Below are positions 1 to 7,921 of a stretch of DNA of 64,000 nt, one piece after another. The translations under genes were made by a program, and so were the position numbers. The DNA is from Paenalicyclobacillus ferrooxydans (GTDB taxonomy: Bacteria; Bacillota; Bacilli; Alicyclobacillales; Alicyclobacillaceae). How positions within the stretch are numbered: position 1 is the stretch's first letter; the number at the start of each line of letters is the position of its first letter. The stretch lies in the NCBI RefSeq assembly GCF_001399675.1, contig NZ_LJCO01000038.1, positions 35,803-99,802 on the forward strand, in the 5' to 3' direction. The notes under the pieces were generated by a model. The model was not told the origin of the DNA. It searched no databases and saw only the letters and a program-made list of their open reading frames with translations.

Positions 1-663
1 GTAGAAACTGACGATGGTGCCGCCAATCATCGATAGGAATCGCGATCCCGCTGCGTAGCTCACCTGCGACATCGCTGGAATCGGACTGAAACCCGTTACG
101 CGGTCCGGCCCGTATTGCTTAATGGTGTAAATCATAGAGGCCCCAATCAGCTCGCTGACCTCGTCCCAGGTGCTCCGCACAAGCCCGCCTTTACCTCTCG
201 CTTCCTTATACAACTTTGCTTTCGCAGGGTCTTCGACAATCTGCTTCCAGGCGTCGATCGCGTTGCCTGCGCGCGCTTTCTCCTGACGCCACAGATGCAG
301 GAGTTCCTGGCGAATGTATGGGTACTTCACGCGCAGCGGACTGTATTCATACCACGAGAAGCTCGCGCCCCTTGGGCAGCCCCGCGGCTCGTAATCCGGT
401 GTATCGGGACCTGTCGACGGATAGTCTGTCTGCTGTGTTTCGAATGCGACGATTCCGTCTTTGACGTGAATTTTCCAACTGCATGATCCAGTGCAGTTTA
501 CCCCGTGCGTCGAGCGTACGACCTTGTCATGTTGCCAACGCGCGCGATACGTATCTTCCCAATCCCGCGGTCGAGGGCTCTGCTCAGTCCAGTTTTGGTT
601 GATGCGCTCGCCGCGCTTCAGATGGCTGAATGCACGTCCCAGTGTCTTTTTTTGCTGTGCCAA
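1..663 (-). CDS. narG: Respiratory nitrate reductase alpha subunit, N-terminal part (runs off window)
   Basis: Molybdenum-containing catalytic subunit of membrane-bound nitrate reductase, which reduces nitrate to nitrite with quinol electrons. The visible 221 residues carry the N-terminal [4Fe-4S] ligand set in exact NarG spacing: His53, Cys57, Cys61 and Cys96 (H-x3-C-x3-C-x34-C). These are followed by the typical CPRGASFSWYEYSPLRVKYP stretch and, near the window edge, GFSPIPAMSQVSYAAGSR. The start is a TTG (LAQQKKTLGRAF) with GAGAGGTGG about 8 bases upstream; no ATG fits. The C-terminal two thirds, and any narHJI, lie outside the window. NarK, MoeA and an FNR-type site elsewhere in the window fit anaerobic nitrate respiration. 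The identity is secure from the motifs. Confidence 0.93.
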   Translation of the reverse strand, partial: MAQQKKTLGRAFSHLKRGERINQNWTEQSPRPRDWEDTYRARWQHDKVVRSTHGVNCTGSCSWKIHVKDGIVAFETQQTDYPSTGPDTPDYEPRGCPRGASFSWYEYSPLRVKYPYIRQELLHLWRQEKARAGNAIDAWKQIVEDPAKAKLYKEARGKGGLVRSTWDEVSELIGASMIYTIKQYGPDRVTGFSPIPAMSQVSYAAGSRFLSMIGGTIVSFY

Positions 664-736
664 TTGCCTGCCACCTCTCTGCTGCTTCCACTATCAAAAT
701 GCTTGCTACCATGACGTTCCAACTCGTGTGATTGGT

Positions 737-800
737 ATCGTGAGATTCCTATCGTGAGATTCCTATCGTGAGATTCCTATCGTGAGATTCCTATCGTGAG
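737..800. repeat. 14-bp tandem repeat (ATCGTGAGATTCCT) upstream of narG
   Basis: Four perfect head-to-tail copies of ATCGTGAGATTCCT (737-750, 751-764, 765-778, 779-792) plus an 8-base partial copy. The array lies 74-137 bases upstream of the narG start, within the only gap between narG and the gene before it, so it occupies the promoter or leader. Each copy contains TATCGTG, one base off the half-site TATCGTA of the palindromes found at 1616 and 3808. Whether it binds a regulator is inference. Confidence 0.9.
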
Positions 801-850
801 ACTTCATTTCCAGAGACCCGTCAAACGGACGTTTCTCACGGTCTATGTCA

Positions 851-1138
851 TCACTTTGAAAGCGGATTAAATCCATCTCCAACCATGCGAAATGCTCGAT
901 TTCCTTCCCGTAGTTCCTCGACAAACCGTTCGAACGTCGGCACATTGGCAGCGACCAGAATTAGTCGTTCCAGTTGGACCCCGTCCGTGATGGTTCGGAT
1001 GGCCTCCTCAATGTCTTTCGGTACCCCGCCAAACCGGAGGGTGAGGACCCCGATTAAATCCTCTTTATCCACGTCAAGCGCCCCATCGCGCAATCTCTGT
1101 TGAAAATCCATGTCGTGTCCAGGAAATTGTGTACTCAC
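851..1138 (-). CDS. Small protein downstream of a hemerythrin-like gene, unknown function
   Basis: A 95-residue protein following the hemerythrin-like gene at 12 bases, so co-transcribed with it. The start is taken as GTG at 1138 (VSTQFPGHDMDF), because AAGGAG lies 8 bases upstream; in-frame GTG and TTG codons just before it sit too close to that site. The body reads LRFGGVPKDIEEAIRTI, followed by LERLILVAANVPTFERFVEEL. This loosely resembles the helical tail found at the C-terminus of Rpn/DUF4351-type proteins, where a similar 'RFG.vPe.i...I......L..L...a....tle.f' pattern occurs. No catalytic motif is visible. It stands alone here without the nuclease domain, so I give no function. Confidence 0.7.
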   Translation of the reverse strand: MSTQFPGHDMDFQQRLRDGALDVDKEDLIGVLTLRFGGVPKDIEEAIRTITDGVQLERLILVAANVPTFERFVEELREGNRAFRMVGDGFNPLSK

Positions 1139-1150
1139 CAAATTCACTCC

Positions 1151-1582
1151 TTATAAACTCCCGACCATTTTCTCTTCCGCTCTGCTGTGGTTCTGGTTGA
1201 TCCACATCAAGGTCACAAATCGATTCACCGCTTGTTCCAAAACATCTTCCGTATCGGTACCCGTACTCTGCAATAACGCGCGAACCTCATCGACGAGTTG
1301 GCGCATCAAATCGTGATCGTGCGTGAGAGTGGCAATCACAACCGACAATTCCGGGTGCTCGGCCACGATTTCTTGATACAGACCATTTTCTTCTTCATGA
1401 GCGTGAGCAAGTGTTCGGGCTTCAAAGTGCTCAGCAAGCACATCCGCCACCTGCATTCCCTGCTCCCACTCGCCCAGCTGAATCACCCGCTGCAACAGCG
1501 TCAGCAACTCTTCAGCCTCACCGTAAGCCGACTCGTGAATGGCGTAATGTGCATTTGCTTGTCGTAGAGCTGGTCCAGACAT
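1151..1582 (-). CDS. Hemerythrin-like (HHE) domain protein
   Basis: Predicted 143-residue cytoplasmic four-helix protein with the His/Glu pattern of hemerythrin-type cation-binding domains, which carry a non-haem di-iron centre that binds O2 or NO. Candidate ligands, in order: AHYAIHESA, AEHFEARTLAHAHEEE, THDHDLMRQL and NQNHSRAEEKMV. The start is ATG at 1582, preceded by GAGGAGGGG 7 bases upstream; a longer frame extending to 1657 has no ribosome site. A TATCGTATTGCGATA palindrome lies 34-48 bases upstream over the putative -10 element, pointing to repressor control. Its place beside narG and narK suggests a role in coping with NO or oxygen during nitrate respiration, but that is inference. 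Confidence 0.82.
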   Translation of the reverse strand: MSGPALRQANAHYAIHESAYGEAEELLTLLQRVIQLGEWEQGMQVADVLAEHFEARTLAHAHEEENGLYQEIVAEHPELSVVIATLTHDHDLMRQLVDEVRALLQSTGTDTEDVLEQAVNRFVTLMWINQNHSRAEEKMVGSL

Positions 1583-1615
1583 AAGTCCCCTCCTCACGTC
1601 ATCCTCGACCAGATG

Positions 1616-1630
1616 TATCGTATTGCGATA
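1616..1630 (-). promoter_or_regulatory. Imperfect palindromic operator upstream of hemerythrin operon
   Basis: TATCGTATTGCGATA: two 7-base arms around a central T with one mismatch. On the minus strand TACGAT falls at a plausible -10 position 16 bases after TTGTAT. It nearly matches the perfect palindrome at 3808-3824, so one regulator probably serves both; the MarR protein at 4105 is the obvious candidate. Confidence 0.6.
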
Positions 1631-1878
1631 AATGCAGAATACAACAAATGCTTCCAAGGACTACAGACCAATGCGGACTAGTAACAGCAATGCAATGCAG
1701 ACCATAAATCATGGTTTTGGTGTAGTCTTAATGAACTATCGGTTTGTTCGGATGTTGTGAACGTTAGGAGGGAATGAGCATAGCCCAGAAGTTTTTTTCG
1801 TGTTTGATCGGTGTAACAGCGTCGATGAACGCGTTAGATGAACTCGTGGATAAAACCGTAAATGAACGTCCTGAACTG

Positions 1879-1904
1879 AAAAACAGCCGCCTCACGGCGG
1901 CTGT
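1879..1904 (-). terminator. Rho-independent terminator of the ClC-family gene
   Basis: Stem ACAGCCGCC / GGCGGCTGT with a 4-base loop. Read on the minus strand it is followed by TTTT, about 40 bases after the stop codon at 1945. Confidence 0.8.
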
Positions 1905-1944
1905 TCGCGTTTTGATTTCATTGACGCCCCTCCAATCTACAACT

Positions 1945-3738
1945 CTATAAGTTCACCTGCGTATCACTTTGCCCCGGCTTTGGTACCTGCCTGCGTCGTA
2001 CGGCCCAGGTAAACACTCGTCCTCTCATCATTTCTTCTTGATATTCGCGTTTTCTTAACTCAAGCAATTGATGCACCGTCACAAATCCAGTGATGCCACC
2101 TTGTTGTTCACGAATCCATACCCAGTTTGAATCGGCCTCAAGCATTCGCTTCAAAGCCACTTTAGCAGTGTCTGTCATAAGCAGCACCGGGCTGTTGCTG
2201 ACATACGCAAGAACACGGGATTGTGGGGAGGTGTTCGCGTGCTTCGCAATATCCCAAATCGAAACAATTCCCTTTGAAGTTCCGTTTGAATCCTGAACCT
2301 CAATCCAATTTTCTGATGTGGGCTGCGTAAACAAAGCCTCAGCTACACTCTTAACCTTCATGTCAGCAGAGAAAGATGACACAGGACGCCAAACGATTTC
2401 CCGACAATAATGCATTTGTAACGGGTCTGTTTGATATTCACGAGTCAGGTGCAGTCCACGACGGGCTATCTTTTCTGTGAGTATTGAGCGCGGGAGTATA
2501 AATGATGACAACCCAGTTGCAAGACTCGACGCGACCAACAGAGGCAGCAAAGCACCTAGATTGTGTGTCAACTCCAAAGGAAAAATAACACTTGTAAATG
2601 GCGTACGGGTCACCCCTGAGAAAATTGCGGACATGCCGAGCAGTGCCCACACTCCCGGATGAGGTACATGAAAAATTTCGCCCACAGTCCCACCTAGACT
2701 TCCTCCAATGATGAGAATTGGAGCCAAGATTCCCCCTGAGGTTCCAGAGCCAAGTGCAATGACCCAGATCACCGTTTTCACAATCAGGAGTGTCAGAAGT
2801 GTATCCACAGACAGTTTGACGTTGAGCATGGCAAAAATGCTATCGTATCCTACGCCGAGCGCCCGTGGTGAGATGAGACCGCCAATGCCAATGACAACCG
2901 CTCCGATTGCCGGCCACCACATCCAATGCACGGGCAGCTTACGGAACACGTCTTCCACGCCGTAAATCGCCCACGTAAGCAAAACAGCAAGGATGCTGCC
3001 AACGAGCCCAATGACCGCAGATGCGCCCAACAACGACGCACTGACATGTGTCAATGCAGGCATACCGAAAAGCGGGCCTGGACCGATGAGAGCCACACGG
3101 ATGGCATCTGCCACGGCACTTGCGAGGGCAATGGGCACAAGGCTTCTCGGTTTGAATTCGAAAACAAGGAGTTCAACAGCAAACAACACCGCAGAGACTG
3201 GCGCTGCAAACGTGGCCGACATACCTCCGGCCGCACCAGCAACAAGCAGAATCCGTCGTTCGATGGAGGAAAACTTCAGGAACTGGCTGAACAGTGATCC
3301 GAACGAACCCCCTGTCATAATGATAGGACCCTCCGCTCCAAAGGGACCACCAGAGCCAATCGAGATCGCAGCCGAAATAGGTTTCCAAAATGCAACCCTT
3401 GGTTGCACTTTGCTTTCATTGATAAGCATCGCTTCAATGGCCTCAGGAATGCCGTGTCCTCGAATCTTATCGGAGCCATATCTCGCAATGAACCCGATGA
3501 GGACAGCGCCAACAATTGGAGGGACCATCGCCCACACGTGCAGATTGTTATCTGTTGGGCTAATGTTTGCAACGGACAGCCGATGAAAAAAAGACAAGTT
3601 CGTAAATAAGTAAATCATCTTAAGCAAAATAACGGCTATAAATGCGCACACGGCACCGATAGCGAGTCCCGCAGCGGACAACTTAAGGATCTGACTCGAG
3701 GTTGTGAAGTCCCCTGTGTTACCGGATTGAGAACTCAT
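1945..3738 (-). CDS. ClC-family chloride channel or Cl-/H+ antiporter with C-terminal CBS domains
   Basis: A 597-residue integral membrane protein of the voltage-gated chloride channel family. Signature motifs are present: GHGIPEA (usually GSGIPE), GSGGPFGAEGP (the GxEGP gating glutamate is kept, although the usual Arg before it is Ala), and GSGTSGGILAP. The first ~420 residues hold the membrane segments; residues ~440-570 look like a paired CBS module, which often senses adenosine nucleotides. The start is taken as MSSQSGN at 3738 rather than eight codons earlier, since GAGAGGGG lies upstream. The promoter carries a perfect palindrome (3808-3824). Ion specificity cannot be read from sequence: family members carry Cl-, F- or nitrate, and nitrate is tempting given narK and narG nearby, but unproven. 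Confidence 0.88.
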   Translation of the reverse strand: MSSQSGNTGDFTTSSQILKLSAAGLAIGAVCAFIAVILLKMIYLFTNLSFFHRLSVANISPTDNNLHVWAMVPPIVGAVLIGFIARYGSDKIRGHGIPEAIEAMLINESKVQPRVAFWKPISAAISIGSGGPFGAEGPIIMTGGSFGSLFSQFLKFSSIERRILLVAGAAGGMSATFAAPVSAVLFAVELLVFEFKPRSLVPIALASAVADAIRVALIGPGPLFGMPALTHVSASLLGASAVIGLVGSILAVLLTWAIYGVEDVFRKLPVHWMWWPAIGAVVIGIGGLISPRALGVGYDSIFAMLNVKLSVDTLLTLLIVKTVIWVIALGSGTSGGILAPILIIGGSLGGTVGEIFHVPHPGVWALLGMSAIFSGVTRTPFTSVIFPLELTHNLGALLPLLVASSLATGLSSFILPRSILTEKIARRGLHLTREYQTDPLQMHYCREIVWRPVSSFSADMKVKSVAEALFTQPTSENWIEVQDSNGTSKGIVSIWDIAKHANTSPQSRVLAYVSNSPVLLMTDTAKVALKRMLEADSNWVWIREQQGGITGFVTVHQLLELRKREYQEEMMRGRVFTWAVRRRQVPKPGQSDTQVNL

Positions 3739-3804
3739 TCTGAAGTGTGCCCCTCTCCACATGGATGACTGAAGACGATGCTTAACACAAAATTACACAT
3801 CACA

Positions 3805-3833
3805 TTTATATCGTATTACGATATTTATTGCAA
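3805..3833 (-). promoter_or_regulatory. Promoter with embedded perfect palindrome upstream of ClC gene
   Basis: On the minus strand, TTGCAA (3828-3833) and TATAAA (3805-3810) are separated by 17 bases. The spacer holds most of the perfect palindrome ATATCGTATTACGATAT (3808-3824), which also overlaps the -10. A protein bound there would block RNA polymerase, as expected for a MarR-type repressor operator. Confidence 0.68.
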
Positions 3834-4104
3834 TTGAAAAGAGCAACTGGCACTACTCAACGTAAGCAAGATGGCATACGATGCAATCACGGTATGCGAT
3901 GCAATCTATGAAGCCACAATCCATGCGATCGGCACTATGTATCGTCTATGTAATAGTTCGAACATACTATGTTGGCTAGTCTAAATGTTACTTCTGTTCC
4001 GCAACGTACCTTCGATATATTTGTGTGGCATTAAACACGGATGATGTCCAAAATGTATATATCGTTTGCCGTATGTACCACAATTTCAACGATGGTGATG
4101 TGAA
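3834..4104. other. Intergenic region between ClC gene and MarR gene
   Basis: No gene seen. It contains several ATACGATG/TATCGT-like half-sites, including a direct repeat of (T/G)GCATACGATGCAATC type at about 3871-3905, and presumably the MarR promoter. None forms a second perfect palindrome. Confidence 0.5.
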
Positions 4105-4536
4105 ATGGATAAAATACCTTCAAAAGAAGATTATCAAGAGCTGGCAGAGTTCCGATATCGTCTGCGGAAATTCCTTCATTTCAGCGAATTGGCGGCCACA
4201 GAAGTGGGGATAACGCCTCATCAACACCAGCTGCTTCTAAGTATCGCGGGCTTTCCAGACAGAGAATGGATGACGCCGACAGAAATCGCTGAACGTCTGC
4301 AAATCCGGCACCATAGTGCTCTAGGGTTGATTCAACGATGTGAGAAGATAAATTTAGTTCGGAGATTTGATAACCCGTCAGACAGGCGGAGTGTTTGCGT
4401 CGAGCTGACAAAGACAGGTCAGGAAATCTTAGAACGGCTGACCATAAGGCATCAAAGCGAACTCAGACGTCTCGGACTCTCCCATCGAAACTTTATGGTA
4501 AAGGATATTATCGGCACAACAGACAGTTCAGTGTGA
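4105..4536 (+). CDS. MarR-family winged-helix transcriptional regulator
   Basis: A 143-residue DNA-binding protein. The MarR core is recognisable: LRKFLHFSELAATEVGITPHQHQLLLSI (helices 1-2), WMTPTEIAERLQIRHHSALGLIQRCEK (helix-turn-helix) and the wing LVRRFDNPSDRRSVCVELT, ending in a dimerisation helix. There is no clear redox Cys, so it is unlikely to be an OhrR-type sensor. The ribosome site is weak (GGTGAT). It is divergent from the ClC gene, whose promoter holds a palindrome that recurs before the hemerythrin operon; the simplest inference is that this protein represses both. The ligand is unknown. Confidence 0.85.
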   Translation: MDKIPSKEDYQELAEFRYRLRKFLHFSELAATEVGITPHQHQLLLSIAGFPDREWMTPTEIAERLQIRHHSALGLIQRCEKINLVRRFDNPSDRRSVCVELTKTGQEILERLTIRHQSELRRLGLSHRNFMVKDIIGTTDSSV

Positions 4537-4622
4537 CGAGCAGGCATACCACGAGGAATTTGTTCACGGAATCTATCTGGACGATGACAGGTACGATATC
4601 TTGTTTCTAAGTCACATGTGCC

Positions 4623-4667
4623 AAAAAACGATGGCCGCTAACCACGAATCGGAGTTGGCGGCCATCG
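4623..4667 (-). terminator. Terminator of narK
   Basis: A 10-bp perfect stem CGATGGCCGC / GCGGCCATCG with a 19-base loop, followed on the minus strand by a run of six T. It lies about 100 bases past the narK stop and may also stop MarR transcription from the other side. Confidence 0.8.
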
Positions 4668-4765
4668 CTCTGTACTTGCCTTCAAAACGCATTTTCGTAT
4701 GCCGATGAACTTTCGAATGTAAAGTCGTTCCGGAAGACCCGCATTACTGGTCTCGCCGAATGGGT

Positions 4766-6019
4766 TCACAACGCTGCCACGCGTCCCTTTCTCACGCTTG
4801 GGTTCGAGTTGCGACGAACACCCGTGAAGAGAATCAGTACAAACGCAATAGCTGCTACGATGGTGAGAAGTAAGAAGCCGCCTGTGAAGCTGCCGGTATT
4901 CTGCCGGAATGCACCCATGATGAGCGGCGGGAAAAATCCCCCGATACCACCGAGCGCGCCGACGATACCAGTTGCCTTGCCGGTTGCTGTCGGGAAGTAC
5001 TGCGGGACCATCTTAAATACAGAGCCGTTCCCGATACCGAGCACAACCGCAATCAACAGTGCACAAGCCGTGGTCACGAAGAGACTCTTGATTCCATACG
5101 CCCAAATGACACTGCCAACTCCAATCACGGCGAACGCAATCAAAAGCAATGATGCCGGAGACACACGGTCAGCCAGGTATCCGCCGATGGGGCGCATCGC
5201 TGTTGCTAGTAACACGAATCCTGCTGCACGCAGTCCGGCGTCCACGGGAGCCAGGTGCAGTTGTCCTTGCAACAAGGTCGGCAGGTAGTTGCCAAATGCT
5301 ACAAATCCACCGAAGGTAATGAAGTAGTAGAAAGACAGCAGCCACAATTGCCCCACAGACCAGAAAGGCTGACTTGATTGGTCACCTTTGCCAGCCAAAG
5401 AAGAAATCGGTGTTACGTTGTCTCGTGCCTCTGCACCAGATACAGCACTGTAATGTCTTGCGTCACGTGTCATGAACCAGAGCACCAGCGCCGACAAGAC
5501 AACCGGAACCATCAACGCGTAAGCCATCCCCGAAAATCCTAGATGAAGAAACAAACTAGGGATGGTGAAACCTGCAACTGCTGTACCAACGTTCCCCAGT
5601 GCCGTAATCCCAAGCACCAAGCCTTGTTTCTTTGGCGGGAACCACGCTGACACGTGTCCAATGCCGACTGCAAACGACGTACCTGCAATACCAAGCAGAA
5701 CTTCCCAGAATACAAACAGCGGGAACGTGTGAGCTGTCGTGATACCGAACAAGGGGACCAGCAGGAAGAGCATCAAAAGTGTATAGACGCGCCGTCCACC
5801 GAAGCGGTCCGTGAACATACCAATCGGGATTCGGAACAACGAACCAAGCAAGACAGGTGTTGCAACAAGAAGGCTCTTTTGGAATTCAGTGAGTCCAAAC
5901 TGTTTTTGTAATTGCGGAGCAATCGGAGAAATCATGGACCATACAACGAAAGCGACTATCATGGTCACCATGGACACATACATTACGGTTGACCCTTTAC
6001 TTGCAAACTTGTTTGCCAC
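4766..6019 (-). CDS. narK: Nitrate/nitrite MFS transporter
   Basis: A 417-residue, 12-segment major facilitator of the nitrate/nitrite porter family. It imports nitrate and/or exports nitrite for the reductase encoded by narG. Visible family marks: Arg63 in TM2 (FRIPIGMFTDRFGGRR), the nitrate signature GNVGTAVAG at ~142-150 in TM5, and a second Arg in TM8 (AMRPIGGYLADR). Both arginines line the anion site in known NarK structures. The start is GTG at 6019 with GAGGTGAT upstream. A perfect FNR-type palindrome lies 187 bases upstream. A T-run terminator follows the gene. Confidence 0.92.
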   Translation of the reverse strand: MANKFASKGSTVMYVSMVTMIVAFVVWSMISPIAPQLQKQFGLTEFQKSLLVATPVLLGSLFRIPIGMFTDRFGGRRVYTLLMLFLLVPLFGITTAHTFPLFVFWEVLLGIAGTSFAVGIGHVSAWFPPKKQGLVLGITALGNVGTAVAGFTIPSLFLHLGFSGMAYALMVPVVLSALVLWFMTRDARHYSAVSGAEARDNVTPISSLAGKGDQSSQPFWSVGQLWLLSFYYFITFGGFVAFGNYLPTLLQGQLHLAPVDAGLRAAGFVLLATAMRPIGGYLADRVSPASLLLIAFAVIGVGSVIWAYGIKSLFVTTACALLIAVVLGIGNGSVFKMVPQYFPTATGKATGIVGALGGIGGFFPPLIMGAFRQNTGSFTGGFLLLTIVAAIAFVLILFTGVRRNSNPSVRKGRVAAL

Positions 6020-6205
6020 TGTATATCACCTCTGGAATGGGGTCGTTCTGTCGACCCTTTGCTTACTTCTTATGGTAAGAGGTGACACGGATCCGCTTAA
6101 GACTAAAGGTTACTAATTTCTTGTAGTTCAAAGACTATTTGAAAGGTCCATCGCAACCAGCGTATATAGTCCATTCCACCCATTTTCGTTTTTTGATATC
6201 TCTGG

Positions 6206-6221
6206 TGTGACCCAAGTCACA
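6206..6221. promoter_or_regulatory. Perfect FNR/CRP-type site TGTGA-N6-TCACA
   Basis: TGTGACCCAAGTCACA matches exactly the Bacillus Fnr consensus that governs narK. It lies between divergent narK and amtB. On the narK side a TATATA element (6163-6168) is about 45 bases from its centre, roughly where an activator would act. amtB has its own sigma-A promoter 250 bases away, so narK is the likelier target. Confidence 0.75.
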
Positions 6222-6281
6222 GCTCTTCCCTCAGCACCGTATGAAGAACTGCATTCGAAAGCTGTTATACCGAAGAAGCTT

Positions 6282-6329
6282 CCATATCCGTACCCATATC
6301 CGTACCCATATCCGTACCCATATCCGTAC
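6282..6329. repeat. 12-bp tandem repeat (CCATATCCGTAC) x4
   Basis: Four perfect copies of CCATATCCGTAC in the narK-amtB gap, followed by a looser CATCTGCACAC repetition to about 6365. The reading frames across it encode only PYPYPY or GYGYGY and show no ribosome site, so I treat it as non-coding. The rest of this 518-base gap holds the FNR site and the amtB promoter. Confidence 0.85.
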
Positions 6330-6464
6330 CCCGTCTGCACACATATGCACCCCATCTGCACACGCCCCACGAATAGATCCGAACACTCTCCAGCCGAGAA
6401 GAGAGAACTTTGAGATGAATTCGTTTACACAAGCATCTCATGTCAGAATTTTTAACATACTCCC

Positions 6465-6493
6465 TTGAGACATTGCCAGAGAGCGATTAATTT
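6465..6493 (+). promoter_or_regulatory. Sigma-A-type promoter of amtB
   Basis: TTGAGA and TAATTT separated by 17 bases, ending 44 bases upstream of the amtB start codon. Confidence 0.6.
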
Positions 6494-6537
6494 ACAAATA
6501 ACACGAAGAAACGAAGGCAAAAAAGGGAGGAAAACCA

Positions 6538-7920
6538 TTGAAACCACGACGAAAAATGCAGTTAACTTTGTTCTTGTCGAGTTTAGTGGCTATGTTGGGT
6601 GTTCCTGTTGTCAGCTTTGCTAACACAGCCACTCCAAACATTAATGCTGGTGACACCGCCTGGATCCTGGCATCCTCTGCGCTAGTACTGATTATGACAC
6701 CGGGTGTGGCCTTCTTTTACGGAGGATTGGTGCGAACAAAGAACGTCATCACAACGATGTTTCAGGTCTTTGCGGTCATTTTAGTCGTATCCATTCAGTG
6801 GGTGTTCATCGGCTACAGCCTGGCTTTCGGCCCGGACTTCCACGGTATTGTTGGCGGAGTTCAATGGGCCTTGTTCAGCGGTGTGGGTGCAGCTCCAAAT
6901 TCCTATGCTCCCACGTTGCCAGCCACAGTCTTTGCCATCTTTCAGATGATGTTCGCCATTATCACTCCGGCACTGATTGTCGGCGGTCTGGCGGAGCGGG
7001 TCAAATTTTCTGCCTTTCTGGTGTTCATTGTGTTATGGGCAACTTTGATTTACGATCCGCTCGCGCACTGGGTCTGGGGCGGCGGCTGGCTTGAAAAGAT
7101 TGGCGTGCTTGACTTCGCCGGCGGCACTGTTGTTCATATCAGTTCAGGCATCGCCGGACTCGTCGCAGCCCTGTACCTCGGCAAACGCGCCGAACATGGA
7201 ACGGAAATCAAAGCACACAACGTGCCCTTCGTCGTCCTCGGTACAGCACTGCTTTGGTTTGGCTGGTTTGGCTTCAATGCAGGGAGCGCACTTGCGGCAA
7301 ACGGTGTCTCGGCAAATGCATTCTTGACCACCAATACTGCAACCGCTGCAGCCGCCCTCGGTTGGATGCTGGTCGAAAAACTCCGAACCGGCCATGTCAC
7401 GCTGGTCGGCGCTTGTGCAGGCGCGGTTGCCGGTCTCGTGGCGATTACCCCGGCTGCCGGCTTTGTCACTCCTGGAGCGAGTATTATACTCGGCTTCATC
7501 GGCGGCGGTGTCTGTTACTTCGCATCCAATTTAATGAAGAACAAACTCGGTTATGACGATGCACTTGACGCGTTCGGTGGACATGGTATCGGAGGTATCT
7601 GGGGTGCGTTTGCAACAGGACTCTTCGCCACCACCGTGGTCAACTCTGCCGGTGCAAACGGTTTGTTCGCAGGGAATGCTGTGCAGCTGTGGCACCAAAT
7701 CATCGGTATTCTTGCAACGGTTGTGTTCTCCGGAATCGGATCGTGGATCCTGCTCAAAGTCGTCGACCTTGTCATGGGGCTTCGCGTCACCCGCGAAGAA
7801 GAACTGATGGGACTCGACTACACCTTGCACCGCGAATCCGCATATCCGGAAACCCTGTCGACAGACGAACTGGCAAAAATCTTTAAGGCTCAAAAATCCA
7901 GTCAAGCGGCCGGCGAGTGA
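6538..7920 (+). CDS. amtB: Ammonium transporter AmtB
   Basis: A 460-residue channel-like ammonium/ammonia permease of the inner membrane. It has an N-terminal signal-like segment (residues 1-29, ending VVSFANTA) and eleven predicted membrane helices. Family motifs: FFYGGLVRTKN at ~59-69, the pore twin histidines His200 (GGTVVHISSG) and His349 (DAFGGHGIGG), and PALIVGGLAERVKF. The start is TTG at 6538 with GGGAGG 7 bases upstream; the next Met is six codons on. No glnK/PII gene follows, which is unusual for amtB. Instead a truncated glnA fragment lies tail-to-tail one base away. Ammonium uptake fits the nitrate-assimilation setting. Confidence 0.95.
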   Translation: MKPRRKMQLTLFLSSLVAMLGVPVVSFANTATPNINAGDTAWILASSALVLIMTPGVAFFYGGLVRTKNVITTMFQVFAVILVVSIQWVFIGYSLAFGPDFHGIVGGVQWALFSGVGAAPNSYAPTLPATVFAIFQMMFAIITPALIVGGLAERVKFSAFLVFIVLWATLIYDPLAHWVWGGGWLEKIGVLDFAGGTVVHISSGIAGLVAALYLGKRAEHGTEIKAHNVPFVVLGTALLWFGWFGFNAGSALAANGVSANAFLTTNTATAAAALGWMLVEKLRTGHVTLVGACAGAVAGLVAITPAAGFVTPGASIILGFIGGGVCYFASNLMKNKLGYDDALDAFGGHGIGGIWGAFATGLFATTVVNSAGANGLFAGNAVQLWHQIIGILATVVFSGIGSWILLKVVDLVMGLRVTREEELMGLDYTLHRESAYPETLSTDELAKIFKAQKSSQAAGE

Positions 7921-7921
7921 T

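Noticed and set aside
763..945. 60-aa minus-strand frame over the 14-bp repeat
   Set aside because: Overlaps the 95-aa gene and the repeat, with no ribosome site.
1774..1950. 58-codon plus-strand ORF (MSIAQKFFSC...) with AGGAGG
   Set aside because: AGGAGG is only 2 bases from the ATG, and the frame runs through the terminator and end of the opposite ClC gene.
6128..6370. GYGYGY- or PYPYPY-repeat proteins in the narK-amtB gap
   Set aside because: Product of the 12-bp tandem repeat with no ribosome site; overlaps the FNR site.
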